The notes: generated by a model from the sequence alone, not told the origin. Positions 53,329-62,916 are shown, numbered from the stretch's first letter. The stretch is DNA of 64,000 nucleotides from Chryseobacterium capnotolerans (GCF_021278965.1 NZ_CP065589.1:439001-503000), one strand, 5' to 3'. Program-made: numbers and translations.

Positions 53329-54240
53329 ATGAAAAATCTGATTTCTGTAGTAGGACCCACCGGAATTGGGAAAACAAAACTGGCTATTGATCTGGCAAAA
53401 CATTTCAATACTGAGATTGTGTCCTGTGATTCCCGGCAGTTTTTTAAAGAGATGAAAATTGGAACTGCAGCCCCTTCTGATGAAGAATTGGCTGAGGCTG
53501 TTCACCATTTTATCGGAAATCTTTCTGTAGAGAAATACTATTCTATCGGCCAATATGAAGAAGATGCTCTAAAGAAGCTCAATGAACTCTTTCAAAACCA
53601 TGACACTGTAATTTTAGTCGGTGGAAGTATGATGTATGAAAAAGCTGTGATTGAAGGCTTGAATGATTTACCTGAGGCTGATATTGAAAATCAGGAAAAG
53701 CTTCAGACTATTATGGAGCAGGAGGGAATTGAAAAGCTTCAGGAAATTTTAAAAAATTTAGATCCCGAATATTTTGAAGTGGTGGATATTCATAACCACC
53801 GAAGACTTTTGCGTGCCATTGATGTCATCTGGCAAACTAATAAAAAATATTCTGAACAGATTGCTGTTTCTCAGGATTCCAGAGATTTTAATGTGATCAG
53901 GATAGGAATTGAAGCGCCAAGAGAGGAATTGTATGACAGGATCAACCGCAGGGTTGATATTATGATGGAAAAAGGGCTTTTGGATGAGGTGAAAGGGTTG
54001 GAGAAATTCAAAGGATTGACTGCTTTGAATACAGTTGGCTATGCTGAATTATTCAAATATTTTGATGGAGAATGGGACCTGGAATTTGCCGTATCAGAAA
54101 TTAAAAAGAACAGCCGTAGATATGCCAAGCGTCAATTGACATGGTACAGAAAGGCAGATGACATTTACTATTTATTATTAGGCTATACCCAAAATGATTT
54201 CAATAATTTAATTGAATTTATTTCTGTTCAAAATAAATAA
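53329..54240 (+). CDS. miaA: tRNA dimethylallyltransferase
   Basis: A 303-residue enzyme that transfers dimethylallyl to A37 of tRNAs reading UNN codons. It has the P-loop VVGPTGIGKTKLAIDLA, the substrate Asp in SCDSRQFFKEMKIGTAAPSD, the HHF-like block EAVHHFIGNLSVEKYYSIGQ, and YAKRQLTWYRK at the C-terminus, the conserved RQ-T-WYR motif. The length is normal. Monocistronic. Start ATG at 53329. Confidence 0.94.
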   Translation: MKNLISVVGPTGIGKTKLAIDLAKHFNTEIVSCDSRQFFKEMKIGTAAPSDEELAEAVHHFIGNLSVEKYYSIGQYEEDALKKLNELFQNHDTVILVGGSMMYEKAVIEGLNDLPEADIENQEKLQTIMEQEGIEKLQEILKNLDPEYFEVVDIHNHRRLLRAIDVIWQTNKKYSEQIAVSQDSRDFNVIRIGIEAPREELYDRINRRVDIMMEKGLLDEVKGLEKFKGLTALNTVGYAELFKYFDGEWDLEFAVSEIKKNSRRYAKRQLTWYRKADDIYYLLLGYTQNDFNNLIEFISVQNK

Positions 54241-54367
54241 TGTTGATCGTACAGAAATATTTAATACATCATTCAAATATTAGTTATTTTTTTTGTAGTT
54301 AGTTTATATGAGTTTTTTATATTAAATTTCATTATTTAAGAAATTTTTAAACACAATATAAAAAATT

Positions 54368-55000
54368 ATGAGTAAACTAATTATTTCAGGTTTGACATCT
54401 GTTATTGTCTTTTTCACAAGTTGTGAAAAAGTTTTCAGCCAGGAAAGCCAACTTGCAGTCACTAAAAACCGCGTTGAGAATACAGTCCACCGTACTGAAA
54501 ATCCATTGGGGATTCCTCTTCCGTCAGAAATCAGCAGCACAGAAACGGTTTGCATTCTGTTGAGGCATGCGGAAAAAGAAAATTTTGGAACTGATCCTAA
54601 CCTTGCCAGTGCCGGTAAGCTGAGGGCAGAAGAATTAAAACGTTTATTGGTAAACGTTCATATAGATAATATTTATACAACCCCATACAACCGTACAAGG
54701 CAAACAGCCGGCCCACTGGCGGAGAGCAAAGGAATTACGGTTAAAGAATATATACCTGCTGCTACGATTGCTGCTACTCAATTATTTATTAATACCATTC
54801 TTGCTCAAAATCAGGGAAAAGTGGTAGTTATTGTTGGTCATTCTAATACCATTTCCGATATGGTAAAGGTATTGAGTAATAATACATTGAATGTTACGAT
54901 TAGCGAGACACAGTTTGATAATATATTTATTACAAAAAACTCTGCTATGGCGGGATCTGAGTTTGCCGTTCAAAAAAAATATGGGCAGATCACACCTTGA
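54368..55000 (+). CDS. Exported histidine phosphatase family protein (possible lipoprotein)
   Basis: A 210-residue protein. The N-terminus MSKLIISGLTSVIVFFTSC ends in a lipobox-like FTSC with Cys at 19. The phosphoglycerate-mutase/SixA-like domain (about 60-205) has the phosphohistidine motif CILLRHAEKENFG, the second Arg in TTPYNRTRQTAGPL and the second catalytic His in VVIVGHSNTISDMVKV. The active site looks complete. The substrate is unknown. It is monocistronic, convergent with the efflux operon. Confidence 0.87.
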   Translation: MSKLIISGLTSVIVFFTSCEKVFSQESQLAVTKNRVENTVHRTENPLGIPLPSEISSTETVCILLRHAEKENFGTDPNLASAGKLRAEELKRLLVNVHIDNIYTTPYNRTRQTAGPLAESKGITVKEYIPAATIAATQLFINTILAQNQGKVVVIVGHSNTISDMVKVLSNNTLNVTISETQFDNIFITKNSAMAGSEFAVQKKYGQITP

Positions 55001-55018
55001 TAAAAGATCATAGCCAAA

Positions 55019-55049
55019 TAAAAATGCGGTCCTGTAAAGAACCGCATCT
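55019..55049 (-). terminator. Terminator of the RND efflux operon
   Basis: ATGCGGT / ACCGCAT stem. The T5 tail is on the minus strand, 22 bases after the outer-membrane factor stop at 55071. Confidence 0.75.
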
Positions 55050-55070
55050 CAAACAATATAATTTAATTTA

Positions 55071-56483
55071 CTACTTCCAACCGCCGCCCAGCGCTCTGTA
55101 CAAATCTACAATGCTGCTTAATCTCTGTCTTTTAATGGAAGCAAGGTTCAACTCGGCCTGAAGTGAATTTCCCTGTGCGGTAATCACTTCTAGATAATTC
55201 GTTGAGCCTCCTCTGTAAAGAAGTTGTGCACTTTTAATCCCATCTTTTAATGTATTGGATTGCTCTGCTGCTTTTTGCTCCTGAACTTTTAGGTTTTCAT
55301 TGGAAACCAACGCATCAGAAATTTCACCTACTGCGTTCAACACAGATTGTCTGAATGCCAATACATTTTTCTCTCTCTGAATTTTAGCCACCTCAAAATC
55401 TGTTTTCAATTGTCTTTTCTGGAAAATCGGCTGGGTAAGTCCTCCTAGTACAGATCCAAATAATGAGGCCGGAATCTGAAACCAGTTATCAAATTTGAAT
55501 GAATTGACTCCTCCGTTGGCTGTAATTTTTAAAGCTGGATACATATTGGCCTGGGCAATTCCTACCATAGCATTAGATTCCAGTAAAACCAGTTCTTGTT
55601 GACGCACATCCGGTCTGCGGCTTACCATAGCTGCCGGAAGACCTGCTGTAATGTTCTGTGGTAAAGAAGTGTCAGACATCTCAAGAGTTCTGTTTACTTT
55701 ATTGGGAGTTTCTCCTACCAGAATGCTTAAAGCATTTTCCTGAATAGCAATATTCTGTTCCAATTGTGAGATCAGAAGCTCTGTTGCCTGCTTTTGGGCA
55801 GTGGCTTGTTGAACCCCCAATGAAGTTGTATCACCACTTTCCCACATCTTTTGTGTGATTAATAAAGTATTGCTGGTTAATTCCAGATTAGACTTTGCAA
55901 TGGTTAATTGTTTATCCAGCATCAACAGATTGTAATATCCTTGTGCAATAGCTGCTACAACCTGAGTCTGAATCGCTTTCGAACCTTCATATGTCTGCAA
56001 ATACTGCATTCTGGAAACTTCCTGTTGATTTTTGATCTTTCCCCAGATATCAGCTTCCCATGATAAATTGAAAGCTGCATTGTAATCTTCAACATGACTT
56101 GATCCTAAAAACAAATTTAGACTCTGTCCGTTCATGCTGTTTTTAGATGGTTTTGAAATTTGCGCAGATACCCCAAATCCAACATCCGGATATTGCATAT
56201 ATTTTGCCTGTTTTAGTTTCTCCTGTGAAGAAGCTACTTGCTTTAATGCAATTTGAAGATCATAGTTGTTTTTAATTCCTTTTTCAATTAATCCTTGTAA
56301 AATAGGATCGCTGAAAAATTGTTTCCATTCCAGGTTGGCGATACTGGCCGTATCAGCAGTAGCTGTGTACTGGAATTTTTCCGGCAGCGGAAGGTCCGGC
56401 TCCGTATATGCCAGTTTTGACACACACGAAACAGATCCTAAAGCTATGGCGAATGTTAATATAATATTTTTTAGTCTTTTCAT
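55071..56483 (-). CDS. RND efflux outer-membrane factor (OprM/TolC-like lipoprotein)
   Basis: A 470-residue outer-membrane channel of the NodT/OprM class. It has lipoprotein signal MKRLKNIILTFAIALGSVSC (Cys at 20) and duplicated coiled-coil/barrel halves with LEWKQFFSDPILQGLIEKGI, SWEADIWGKIKNQQEVSRMQ and GLPAAMVSRRPDVRQQELVL. The C-terminus is SSIVDLYRALGGGWK. It is the third gene of an adaptor-permease-channel operon and likely works with them to expel drugs or toxic compounds. It lies 202 bases after the permease gene, in an interval holding a dispersed repeat. Confidence 0.93.
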   Translation of the reverse strand: MKRLKNIILTFAIALGSVSCVSKLAYTEPDLPLPEKFQYTATADTASIANLEWKQFFSDPILQGLIEKGIKNNYDLQIALKQVASSQEKLKQAKYMQYPDVGFGVSAQISKPSKNSMNGQSLNLFLGSSHVEDYNAAFNLSWEADIWGKIKNQQEVSRMQYLQTYEGSKAIQTQVVAAIAQGYYNLLMLDKQLTIAKSNLELTSNTLLITQKMWESGDTTSLGVQQATAQKQATELLISQLEQNIAIQENALSILVGETPNKVNRTLEMSDTSLPQNITAGLPAAMVSRRPDVRQQELVLLESNAMVGIAQANMYPALKITANGGVNSFKFDNWFQIPASLFGSVLGGLTQPIFQKRQLKTDFEVAKIQREKNVLAFRQSVLNAVGEISDALVSNENLKVQEQKAAEQSNTLKDGIKSAQLLYRGGSTNYLEVITAQGNSLQAELNLASIKRQRLSSIVDLYRALGGGWK

Positions 56484-56529
56484 AGTTTTTGTTTGATCAA
56501 CTTTAATGAAGTATAAAACTTTGAGGGTT

Positions 56530-56660
56530 TTATTTTCCCACAGATTGCACAGATCTACACAGATGTTTATGGATAAGAAAATCAGAGATTTTCAAAAATT
56601 TTTATGTGTACTTCTTATGTCCGTAGCCTTTAACTTAGATCTTTTGTGACTTTTGTGGTT
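56530..56660. repeat. Dispersed intergenic repeat, copy 1 (inside efflux operon)
   Basis: On the minus strand this interval contains ACCACAAAAGTCACAAAAG, then GAAAATCTCTGATTTTC with CTTATCC, then ACATCTGTGTAGATCTGTG and AATCTGTGGGAAAAT. All three blocks recur in another order at 63333-63505. Confidence 0.7.
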
Positions 56661-56685
56661 TTGTAAATTCCATTTTTTATATCAC

Positions 56686-59600
56686 TTAATTAATAGTGGA
56701 AGCTAAAAGTTCTTCTTCCATTTGTTTTTTCAGCAGTCTTTTCTTTTTTCTGCTTGGCATTTTTTCATGCAGATATTGGAAAACTACATACATCACAGGA
56801 ATAATAAAAATTCCAAATACTACTCCTGTAAGCATTCCACCTACAGTACTGTATCCAATGGAGTGATTTCCTTTTGCTGAAGCTCCCTGAGTCCAAACCA
56901 ATGGAAGCATCCCTACGATGAAGGCAAAAGAAGTCATAAGGATTGGTCTCAAACGCAATCTTGAAGCCTGAAGGGCAGATTCAATAAGAGATCTTCCTGC
57001 TTTTCTTCTCTGGACAGCAAATTCTACAATCAGGATGGCATTTTTTGCCAATAATCCGACTAACATGATTAATCCAACCTGTACATAGATATTGTTATCA
57101 ATTCCTGCCAACCCTGTGAAGGCAAATACCCCGAATATTCCTGTTGGAATAGTTAAGATAATGGCGAACGGAAGAATATAACTTTCGTATTGAGCAGCCA
57201 GCAAGAAGTACACAAATAAGATACTTAATAAGAAAATGAAAGTGGTTTGCCCTCCTGTCTTAATCTCTTCACGGGTAATTCCTGTCCATTCATATCCATA
57301 GCCTCTCGGAAGCGATTTCTGTGCAACTTCTTCTACAGCTTTAATAGCATCTCCGGTACTGTATCCTGGTTTTGGAGTACCATTGATGGTTACCGCATTG
57401 AATAGGTTATTTCTTGTTACCGTTTCAGGTCCAAAGGTTCTTTTTAAAGTGACCAATGTTTTCGCAGGAACCATTTCTCCTGATTTGTTTTTCACGTAGA
57501 TTCCTTCCAAAGAATTAATATCCGTACGATAAGGAATATCTGCCTGAGCCATTACCCTGTAGTATTTTCCGAATCGGTTGAAATCTGAAACGAAGCTACT
57601 TCCATAGTAAATCTGCATGGTCTGCATTAGTTCTGTTACCGAAACACCCAGCTGATTGGCTTTATCTGTATCTACATCAATGGTGTACTGTGGATTTCCG
57701 GCTGCATAGGTTGTAAAGGCAAATGCAATTTCCGGCCTTTTCATCAATTCGCCAATGAATTGTTGAGTGGTTGTTCCTAATTGTTCAAAAGAACTGTTGG
57801 TTTTATCCTGCAGCATAAATTCAAATCCAGACACGTTACCAAATCCCTGAATGGTAGGGAAATTAAAGAAGAAAGCGTTAGCATCTTTTACTTGACTTAC
57901 TTTACCCGTCAGTGCAGCAGCAATCTGATCCGGATCTTTCATTTCTCCACGTTTGTCATAATCTTTAAGTTTGATGAAACCTGCAGAATATGGAGAAGCG
58001 TTGGCGTTACTGATGAAGTTCATTCCATCGGCCACCCAAAGGTGATTGGTTGCTTTTTCTCCATTAATTATTTTATCAATCTGCTCAGTGGCTCTGTGTG
58101 TTCTTTCTAATGAACTTCCCGGAGGTGTATTTACCGCATACAGTACAAATCCCTGATCTTCCGTTGGAATAAATCCTGAAGGCGCTTTTTTAATCATGAA
58201 AATACTTGCTGCTGTAATCACAACCAGACCTCCGATAGCTACCCATTTGTTTTTGATTAAAAACTTCAGGCTGTAAATATATTTTTTGGTCATGCTGTTG
58301 AAACTCGCGTTAAAGGCATTGAAAAATCTTGCTCCAAAACCTTTTTTATGACCATGTTCACCATGCTCTCCCTGAGGATCATTCAGGAACATTGCACATA
58401 ATGCAGGACTTAATGTCAAAGCATTAACCGCAGAGATCATAATGGCAATAGCCAATGTAAAGGCAAATTGTCTGTAGAAAACACCGGCAGGTCCCTGCAT
58501 AAATCCAACAGGAATAAATACCGCACACATTACCAATGTAATAGAAATAATGGCACCGGAGATCTCACTCATAGAGTTCATCGTTGCATGCTCTACAGGC
58601 ATTCCTGTCTGTTCCATTTTTGAATGGACTGCTTCTACTACCACAATAGCATCATCTACTACAATACCAATGGCGAGTACCAAAGCAAATAAAGTAAGCA
58701 TATTGATACTGAACCCAAATAACTGAAGGAAGAAGAAGGTACCAATGATGGCTACAGGCACTGCAATCGCTGGAATTAAAGTAGATCTGAAATCCTGAAG
58801 GAAAATAAAGACTACAATAAATACCAGGATGAATGCAATCACTAATGTTTCCACTACCTGATGGATAGATGCATCAAGGAAATCCTTGGAATTATACATG
58901 ATAATGGGTTTCACTCCCTTAGGTAGAGTAGTGCTGAACTGATCTACCTGTTTTTCAATCTCAGTAAGGATTTCATTAGCATTAGACCCTGCTGTTTGAA
59001 GAATGGCAAATCCAGCAACTGGTTTTCCGTCTACTCTGTTTGTTGCTGTATAGGTATAAGAACCAAATTCTACTCTTGCTACATCTTTTAATCTTAAGAA
59101 TGAACCATCACTATTCGCTTTAATGGCAATGCTTTCGTAATCTTCGCCCTTGTTTAGCTTTCCTTTATATTTAAGGATATATTCATAAGTTTCCTTACTT
59201 CCCTGTCCTAGACGTCCTGGTGCTGCTTCAAGGTTATGATCTTTGATGGCATTCAAAACTTCCTGTGGAGAAAGATTGTTAGCAGCTAATCGATCCGGTT
59301 TTAGCCAGATTCTCATGGAATAGTCTCTTGTTCCGAAAACCTGAGCCTGGGCAACTCCAGGGATACGTTGAATCTGTGGAATTACGTTTATTTTAAGATA
59401 GTTTTGTAAAAATAGTTCATCGTATTGTTTTGGATCATCACTGGATAATCCCATAAACATGATCATACTGTTCTGAACTTTCTGAGTAGAAATTCCGGCT
59501 TGTACTACTTCCTGAGGAAGCTGGCTCATGGCTTTTGATACCCTGTTCTGAACGTTTACTGCAGCATTATCAGGATCAGATCCCTGCTTAAAGAAAACGC

Positions 59601-59871
59601 TTAGGGTCATAGTTCCGTCATTACTGGAGTTGGAAGTCATGTAGGTCATGTTTTCAACTCCGTTTACAGCTTCCTCAATAGGGGTTGCTACAGAACGTGC
59701 TACAACTTCAGCATTTGCTCCCGGATAAAAAGCCGTTACCTGAACACTTGGTGGTGCAATATCAGGGAAGAGGGCGATAGGCAAATTAAAGAGAGACAAG
59801 GCTCCCAATAATAAGAGTATTATGGAGATGACCGTTGAAAGTACCGGTCTTTCTATAAATTGTTTTAACAT
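56686..59871 (-). CDS. RND multidrug efflux permease (HAE1 family)
   Basis: A 1,061-residue inner-membrane proton/drug antiporter of the AcrB/MexB type. It opens MLKQFIERPVLSTVISIILL. It has twelve predicted helices and two large periplasmic loops (TAFYPGANAEVVARSVATPI; SGVSVTELMQTMQIYYGSSF equivalents). The conserved proton-relay block is ALVLAIGIVVDDAIVVVEAV (paired Asp). C-terminal AKNAILIVEFAVQRRKAG and LRPILMTSFAFIVGMLPLV are family signatures. It is encoded between the adaptor and the outer-membrane factor. Confidence 0.95.
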   Translation of the reverse strand: MLKQFIERPVLSTVISIILLLLGALSLFNLPIALFPDIAPPSVQVTAFYPGANAEVVARSVATPIEEAVNGVENMTYMTSNSSNDGTMTLSVFFKQGSDPDNAAVNVQNRVSKAMSQLPQEVVQAGISTQKVQNSMIMFMGLSSDDPKQYDELFLQNYLKINVIPQIQRIPGVAQAQVFGTRDYSMRIWLKPDRLAANNLSPQEVLNAIKDHNLEAAPGRLGQGSKETYEYILKYKGKLNKGEDYESIAIKANSDGSFLRLKDVARVEFGSYTYTATNRVDGKPVAGFAILQTAGSNANEILTEIEKQVDQFSTTLPKGVKPIIMYNSKDFLDASIHQVVETLVIAFILVFIVVFIFLQDFRSTLIPAIAVPVAIIGTFFFLQLFGFSINMLTLFALVLAIGIVVDDAIVVVEAVHSKMEQTGMPVEHATMNSMSEISGAIISITLVMCAVFIPVGFMQGPAGVFYRQFAFTLAIAIMISAVNALTLSPALCAMFLNDPQGEHGEHGHKKGFGARFFNAFNASFNSMTKKYIYSLKFLIKNKWVAIGGLVVITAASIFMIKKAPSGFIPTEDQGFVLYAVNTPPGSSLERTHRATEQIDKIINGEKATNHLWVADGMNFISNANASPYSAGFIKLKDYDKRGEMKDPDQIAAALTGKVSQVKDANAFFFNFPTIQGFGNVSGFEFMLQDKTNSSFEQLGTTTQQFIGELMKRPEIAFAFTTYAAGNPQYTIDVDTDKANQLGVSVTELMQTMQIYYGSSFVSDFNRFGKYYRVMAQADIPYRTDINSLEGIYVKNKSGEMVPAKTLVTLKRTFGPETVTRNNLFNAVTINGTPKPGYSTGDAIKAVEEVAQKSLPRGYGYEWTGITREEIKTGGQTTFIFLLSILFVYFLLAAQYESYILPFAIILTIPTGIFGVFAFTGLAGIDNNIYVQVGLIMLVGLLAKNAILIVEFAVQRRKAGRSLIESALQASRLRLRPILMTSFAFIVGMLPLVWTQGASAKGNHSIGYSTVGGMLTGVVFGIFIIPVMYVVFQYLHEKMPSRKKKRLLKKQMEEELLASTIN

Positions 59872-59910
59872 AAGAAGTTTATTTTTTTAAGTCTTCTGTT
59901 TTCAGAATAT

Positions 59911-61071
59911 TTACAAAGGTTTTGCTCTCAATAAACTGTCTGAAGAAATAGCCTTAGGTTTTATGGATACTCCGTCTTTCAGGCTTCCGATTCCAGTGTA
60001 GACAATCTTTTCTCCCGGCGCAAGTCCTTCAGAAATAAAGTAATAACTATCCGTCTTTCCTGAGATTTTAATAGGCTTTCCTGTTACCTTTTGATCTTTC
60101 CCGACTACATAGACATAGGTCTTATCCTGAATTTCGAAAGTAGATTCTTGTGGAATTACCACTGCATTTGAAATCAGTTGTGGCATACGTACTCTACCTG
60201 TATTTCCGGTTCTCAACGATCCGTTCGCATTAGGGAAAACTGCACGTACACTGATGGCTCCTGTTGTTTTGTCAAACTGTCCGTCTACAATACTTAATCT
60301 TCCTTTTCCTGGGTAAGTACTGTTGTCAGCAATAATCAAATCTACCATTGGCATATTTTTTAGCTTTTCATCTAAAGTCGCCCCCGGATATTTATTCTGA
60401 AATGCAATAAAATCAAGCTCGCTTAAAGAGAAATAAGCATAAATTTCACTGATGTCTGATAATAAAGTCAATGGATTAGGATCTGTTCTGGAGATTAAAC
60501 TTCCTTTTTTGAAAGGAATTCTTCCAATATATCCACTTACCGGTGCTGTAATGGTGGTAAATCCTACATTGATTTTGGCGCTTCCCACAGATGCTCTGGC
60601 TTGTGCAGATGCTGCTACAGCCGCCTCATAGTTGGCTTTTGCCGTTTTAAGCTGTACATCAGAAACTACTTTTGCTGCCACTAAAGGCTGAAGTCTGTCA
60701 ACTTCTACTTTAGCCTTCTGTATATTGGCATTAGCCACCTGAAGATTGGCCTGAGCCATATTCATTTGCTCACCATAGCTTCTAGAATCTATTTTAAATA
60801 AAGGCTGTCCCGCTCTTACATAAGCGCCTTCCTCTACATAAATTCTGTCAAGATATCCATCAACCTGAGATCTTATTTCCACATTATTTTTCCCTTCCAA
60901 AGCAGTTGGGAATTCCTGATAAGTGGTAGCAGGAGAGGATATAACGGTATAAACCGGAAGTTCAGGAGCTGGAGGTGCAGTATTGGATCCTTCCGCAGCC
61001 TTTGTGCAGCTCTGTAAAAGAATTATACTTGAAATAAGTACAATAAACCTTGTTTTTCCAGGTATGTTCAT
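59911..61071 (-). CDS. RND efflux periplasmic adaptor (membrane fusion protein)
   Basis: A 386-residue lipoprotein adaptor with signal IPGKTRFIVLISSIILLQSC (Cys at about 22). The barrel-sandwich (lipoyl) halves read VEIRSQVDGYLDRIYVEEGA and FTTITAPVSGYIGRIPFKKG, separated by an alpha-hairpin (about 115-175: MAQANLQVANANIQKAKVEV). The beta-barrel domain follows (VRAVFPNANGSLRTGNTGRV). It links the permease to the outer-membrane channel. It is the first gene of the efflux operon, preceded by a 368-base region with three operator-like sites. Confidence 0.93.
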   Translation of the reverse strand: MNIPGKTRFIVLISSIILLQSCTKAAEGSNTAPPAPELPVYTVISSPATTYQEFPTALEGKNNVEIRSQVDGYLDRIYVEEGAYVRAGQPLFKIDSRSYGEQMNMAQANLQVANANIQKAKVEVDRLQPLVAAKVVSDVQLKTAKANYEAAVAASAQARASVGSAKINVGFTTITAPVSGYIGRIPFKKGSLISRTDPNPLTLLSDISEIYAYFSLSELDFIAFQNKYPGATLDEKLKNMPMVDLIIADNSTYPGKGRLSIVDGQFDKTTGAISVRAVFPNANGSLRTGNTGRVRMPQLISNAVVIPQESTFEIQDKTYVYVVGKDQKVTGKPIKISGKTDSYYFISEGLAPGEKIVYTGIGSLKDGVSIKPKAISSDSLLRAKPL

Positions 61072-61143
61072 TGTTAATTTAATTTTTTTAATGAAGTGTT
61101 AGATTGAAGTAATGTTTCTTTTTAATAAATGCTGTTTTTTTTC

Positions 61144-61155
61144 CTAACAGTGTTA
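61144..61155. promoter_or_regulatory. Operator-like site 1
   Basis: CTAACAGTGTTA, an imperfect palindrome near the efflux operon start. Confidence 0.65.
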
Positions 61156-61280
61156 ATAGTTTGTTCAAAAAAATTTACAGAATTTTTAATGTCCGATTAG
61201 GTTGATTGTTCCCATAATTGAAAATTGTTTTAATGTATTTAAGTATATGAAGATGTGAGGTGTAATATGTGTTAATTTTT

Positions 61281-61292
61281 CTAACGGTGTTA
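61281..61292. promoter_or_regulatory. Operator-like site 2
   Basis: CTAACGGTGTTA, matching sites 1, 3 and 4. Confidence 0.65.
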
Positions 61293-61408
61293 ATTTAAAA
61301 GAAAAAATAACTACCTTTAAGAACTGAATAGTGTAGAGTTTTGCATAGATGTTTTTGTTTTTTATCAGGTTTCGCTGAATTTGTTGTATTAATTCAGTGT
61401 TAAGTTTC

Positions 61409-61420
61409 CTAACAGTGTTA
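61409..61420. promoter_or_regulatory. Operator-like site 3
   Basis: CTAACAGTGTTA, 20 bases after the TetR gene stop; a half-site lies just before it. Confidence 0.6.
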
Positions 61421-61439
61421 ATTTTAGTTCAAAAAAATA

Positions 61440-62036
61440 TTATAAAGACTTAATAAAAGATGAAACAGTTTCATCCAGAGTCGATTTATTCATTGTAGAT
61501 GGAATATCTCCTGTACGCATCATCATAATAGAAATCATTCCATGAACCGCTGAAAATAAAGCGTGAGACATATGACATGCATTATCCGTATTGGATCCGT
61601 TTTTCTCAATAATGTTGTATGTACACTCGTAAATCAGCTCCTGAAATGAGGAAAATTCTTTCTTCATCTGTCCCTTTCCACAACATTGCATTCCCAAACC
61701 AAACATCAGTTGGTAATATTCCTTGTTATTAAACGCAAAGCTCCAATACGCATCTACAACGGCAACAAGCTGCTCTTCAGGAGTATCATATTGTTGTTGA
61801 GCCTTTAATAATTCTATATGTAATTTATGGAAGCCATCTAATGAAATTTCAAATAGAATAGCATCCTTATTTTCGAAATAATCATACACCACCGGTGCAC
61901 TGTATTCAATAGCGTCTGCTATTTTGCGCATGGAAAGTGATGCCCAGCCTTCAGATTTAGCCAAAGTGAATGCCGCCTGCAAGATACTTGCACGGATGGA
62001 TTCTTTTTCTCTTTGACGACGTTCATGTAGGCCCAT
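61440..62036 (-). CDS. TetR/AcrR-family repressor
   Basis: A 198-residue regulator. The N-terminal HTH (about 12-58) reads ESIRASILQAAFTLAKSEGW, then LSMRKIADAIEYSAPVVYDY and FENKDAILFE. The C-terminal ligand domain is helical, with a WHG-like SFAFNNKEYYQLMFGLGMQC. It lies immediately upstream of the efflux operon on the same strand. Four copies of the same palindrome flank it and the operon, so it very likely represses both. The inducer is unknown. Confidence 0.92.
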   Translation of the reverse strand: MGLHERRQREKESIRASILQAAFTLAKSEGWASLSMRKIADAIEYSAPVVYDYFENKDAILFEISLDGFHKLHIELLKAQQQYDTPEEQLVAVVDAYWSFAFNNKEYYQLMFGLGMQCCGKGQMKKEFSSFQELIYECTYNIIEKNGSNTDNACHMSHALFSAVHGMISIMMMRTGDIPSTMNKSTLDETVSSFIKSL

Positions 62037-62048
62037 TGATATTCTTTT

Positions 62049-62061
62049 CTAACGGTGTTAG
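62049..62061. promoter_or_regulatory. Operator-like site 4 (TetR autoregulation)
   Basis: CTAACGGTGTTAG lies 12 bases upstream of the TetR-family start codon. It is the fullest copy of the palindrome. Confidence 0.7.
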
Positions 62062-62109
62062 CAAAACTACAAACTTTTGAAGATATCTTCCAAACGTTAT
62101 TTTAATTTT

Positions 62110-62280
62110 CATGAAAAAAGGAAGAATTCAAGACATGCTGGAAGTTGGAAGAATGGGTGCTGGAAGTTGTTTAAGCAAATAGTTTTGAAATTATTGTAAA
62201 AATTAATAAAGTATATAGTTTCACTCGATAAATATATTAGGAAGAATAACTTCCATCTTCCAGCACCTTTCTTCCTTACC
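62110..62280. repeat. Intergenic element with imperfect inverted repeats
   Basis: The left part has ATGCTGGAAGTTGGAAG and GGTGCTGGAAG. The right part has CTTCCATCTTCCAGCACC. The arms are about 90 bases apart. Same family as 51640-51720 and 13073-13100. Confidence 0.6.
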
Positions 62281-62299
62281 ATATAACCAAAGAAATTTC

Positions 62300-62307
62300 T
62301 ATCTTTG
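62300..62307 (+). promoter_or_regulatory. -7 box of the redoxin gene
   Basis: TATCTTTG, a TAnnTTTG match, 20 bases before ATG 62328. The GTG at its edge (62307) is therefore not the start. Confidence 0.5.
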
Positions 62308-62327
62308 TGAAACTAAAGAAAAAGGAT

Positions 62328-62882
62328 ATGAATACTCCCTCCAATATGTTGGCATTAGGTACAAAAGCTCCGTTTTTTGAGCTTCCAAACCCGTCAAAAA
62401 CGAATGAACTTCAGTCTTTAGAAGAACTGAAAGGAGAAAAAGGAACATTGGTTATCTTCATGTGTAACCACTGTCCATTTGTTCTTCATGTCATTGATAA
62501 GATCAATGAACTGTATGAAGACTATAATGAAAAAGGAATTGAATTCATCGCGATCAACGCTAACGATATTGAAAAATATCCGGATGATTCTCCTGAAAAA
62601 ATGATTGAGTTCCAGATTGAAAGAAATTTTGACTTCCCTTATCTGTTTGATGAGAGTCAGGCTATTGCAAAAGCTTACGAAGCTGCATGTACTCCTGATT
62701 TCTATTTCTTTGATGATAAATTGGACCTTGTATACAGAGGTCAGATGGATGATTCAAGACCTGGAAATAATAAGGATGTTACCGGAGAAGATCTGATTAT
62801 TGCTTTTGAAAATCTTCTAGCTGGAGAACCACAGGAAGAAATCCAGAGACCTAGTATGGGATGTAATATTAAATGGAAATAG
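62328..62882 (+). CDS. Redoxin / thioredoxin-fold protein (AhpC-TSA-like)
   Basis: From ATG 62328 the protein is 184 residues, with AAAGGA four bases upstream. The fold is peroxiredoxin/thioredoxin-like: LGTKAPFFELPNPSKTNELQ, the site TLVIFMCNHCPFVLHVIDKI (CNHC, a CxxC pair), cis-Pro region AACTPDFYFFDDKL and YRGQMDDSRPGNNKDVTGED. The C-terminus RPSMGCNIKWK carries an extra Cys typical of this family. Cytoplasmic. A role in disulfide or peroxide reduction is inferred. Confidence 0.88.
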   Translation: MNTPSNMLALGTKAPFFELPNPSKTNELQSLEELKGEKGTLVIFMCNHCPFVLHVIDKINELYEDYNEKGIEFIAINANDIEKYPDDSPEKMIEFQIERNFDFPYLFDESQAIAKAYEAACTPDFYFFDDKLDLVYRGQMDDSRPGNNKDVTGEDLIIAFENLLAGEPQEEIQRPSMGCNIKWK

Positions 62883-62916
62883 TCCCGGTTACTAATTCTT
62901 ATTTATGATAATATAT

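Larger units (their letters stand above)
61072..61439. other. Regulatory region between efflux operon and TetR gene
   Basis: A 368-base AT-rich region. It holds three copies of CTAACRGTGTTA and an additional half-site AGTGTTAAG at 61396-61404. No ORF. Confidence 0.65.
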
